Assembly (NCBI GenBank): GCA_964483155.1
Contig: CAZAAC010000029.1
Location: 1-33,565 of the forward strand
Length of the DNA stretch: 33,565 nt
From: JAAYYM01 sp964483155
Lineage (GTDB): Bacteria; Bacillota; Clostridia; Lachnospirales; Lachnospiraceae
Direction of reading: 5' to 3'
Shown: piece after piece, positions 32,468 through 33,565 of the stretch
Numbering within the stretch: the stretch's first letter is position 1
Layout: each line of letters begins with the position of its first letter
Program-made: the position numbers and the translations under genes
The notes under the pieces: model-generated
Told to the model about the DNA's origin: nothing
The model's database searches: none
What the model saw: only the letters and a program-made list of their open reading frames with translations

Positions 32468-33565
32468 CTATTTGAAAATTCCTTCTAACAATACTAATAT
32501 CTCTTCAAAAGTATATTTTTCATCTACTTCCTGCATCAGGAATTCATTAACAGCATCAATCTTTTCTATTGCAAAATCAATTCTCGGATTTGCTCCTGCT
32601 TTATATGCACCTATATTAATTAAATCTTCCGCCTCAGTATATGTTGCTAATACATTTTTGAGTTTTCCAGCTGTTTGCTTGTGTTCTTTAGTTGCAACCT
32701 GCGACATAACACGAGAAATACTCTGCAGAACATCAATTGCAGGATAATGATTCTTATGTCCCAATTTTCTACTTAGCATAATATGTCCATCCAGAATACT
32801 TCTAGCTGTATCCGTAATAGGTTCATTAAAATCGTCGCCATCTACCAAGACTGTATACAATCCAGTAATGGAACCAACTGCCGAATTACCTGCACGTTCT
32901 AACAATTTCGGCATCTCAGCATACACACTAGGTGGATATCCTCTTGTCACAGGCGGTTCTCCACTGGCAAGACCAATTTCTCTTTGTGCCATAGAAAAAC
33001 GTGTGAGAGAGTCCATCATAAATAATACGTCTTTTCCCTGATCTCTAAAATACTCTGCAATTGCGGTTGCTGTCTTAGCCGCTTTATTTCTCAAAATTGC
33101 CGGCTTATCTGATGTAGCAACAACAACAATGGAATGTTTCATGCCTTCCTCGCCTAAATCTCGTTCAATAAACTCCCTAACCTCTCGTCCTCGTTCTCCA
33201 ATCAGTGCTATAACATTAATATCTGCTTTTGTATTTCTGGCGAACATCCCCAGCAAAGTACTCTTCCCTACTCCTGAGCCAGCAAAAATACCAATACGTT
33301 GTCCTTTTCCAACAGTAATCAAACCATCTACTGCCTTTACGCCAAGTGGAAGCACTTCATCAATCAAAACTCTTTCCATCGGATCTGGCGGCGATGCTTC
33401 AACAGGATATGTCGCGCTAATGGCTAGTATTGTTTCATCCATGGGTCTTCCCAAGCCATCTAATGTTTTTCCCAATAATTGTTCGCTGACTTGGACTGTG
33501 AGTGGGAATCCCAAATTCTCAACGGTACAACCATGCGCAATTCCTCTTGTATTTTCATAGGGCAT
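32468..33565 (-). CDS. fliI: Flagellum-specific ATPase FliI (5' end outside the window)
   Basis: This is the C-terminal 365 aa of the export ATPase. The Walker A motif (GSGVGKST) is at fragment residues 97-104 and Walker B (VLFMMDSLTRF) follows. ERGREVREFIERDLGEEG and GEPPVTRGYPPSVYAEMPKL are FliI/F1-beta family blocks. The first residues (MPYENTRGIAHGC) correspond to an internal part of FliI, so about 70 N-terminal residues lie beyond position 33565; the ATG at the edge is not the true start. FliI with FliH and FliJ energises and organises substrate entry into the export gate. Confidence 0.97.
   Translation of the reverse strand: MPYENTRGIAHGCTVENLGFPLTVQVSEQLLGKTLDGLGRPMDETILAISATYPVEASPPDPMERVLIDEVLPLGVKAVDGLITVGKGQRIGIFAGSGVGKSTLLGMFARNTKADINVIALIGERGREVREFIERDLGEEGMKHSIVVVATSDKPAILRNKAAKTATAIAEYFRDQGKDVLFMMDSLTRFSMAQREIGLASGEPPVTRGYPPSVYAEMPKLLERAGNSAVGSITGLYTVLVDGDDFNEPITDTARSILDGHIMLSRKLGHKNHYPAIDVLQSISRVMSQVATKEHKQTAGKLKNVLATYTEAEDLINIGAYKAGANPRIDFAIEKIDAVNEFLMQEVDEKYTFEEILVLLEGIFK

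Overview
This window is a low-GC Firmicutes (Clostridia) chromosome segment, most likely from a motile member of the Lachnospiraceae. The genus cannot be fixed from the sequence alone. The evidence is AT-rich DNA, strong AGGAGG-type ribosome binding sites, a FliY (CheC-FliN fusion) motor protein, a CheC/CheD adaptation system, and a gene order matching the fla/che operon of Bacillus subtilis down to the rpsB-tsf genes at its end. Every convincing gene lies on the minus strand, so the window is read from 33565 towards 1.

Flagellar structure and export (33565 to 13960): fliI (5' end outside the window), fliJ, a motE/ylxF-type gene, fliK, flgD, a TIGR02530-type gene, flgE, flbD, motA, motB, fliL, fliM, fliY, cheY, fliO, fliP, fliQ, fliR, flhB, flhA, flhF and flhG. 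These encode the export ATPase complex, hook assembly, stator, switch and export gate, and the two GTPase/ATPase regulators of flagellar placement and number. Genes are mostly 1 to 30 bases apart or overlap. The longer spacers carry signals: a sigma-28-type promoter and a 20-bp direct repeat before fliK, hairpins before flgE, and a strong hairpin between flgE and flbD.

Chemotaxis and regulation (13945 to 7283): a YcgR-type PilZ gene (c-di-GMP effector), cheB, cheA, cheW, cheC, cheD, a small two-TM membrane protein gene, and the flagellar sigma factor sigD/fliA. cheR and receptor genes are not in the window.

Operon tail (7258 to 3757): a FapA/DUF342 gene, a small charged protein with an unusual start region, a DUF6115/SwrB-like coiled-coil membrane protein, and a short membrane-anchored protein with six 15-bp repeats and an MltG-like terminal domain. 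The run ends in a hairpin terminator whose loop also carries the -35 box of the rpsB promoter.

Housekeeping and accessory end (3729 to 1): rpsB, interrupted by a 10-N assembly gap that probably hides only two bases, then tsf with its terminator, then a padR-HAAS membrane protein pair. The padR promoter is a near-consensus sigma-A promoter followed directly by an array of 14-bp repeats that looks like an autoregulatory operator. I did not find a wholly new system. The most unusual features are the duplicated helical extension on FlgD, the methionine-rich FliY linker, the padR operator array, and the overlapping terminator/promoter before rpsB.
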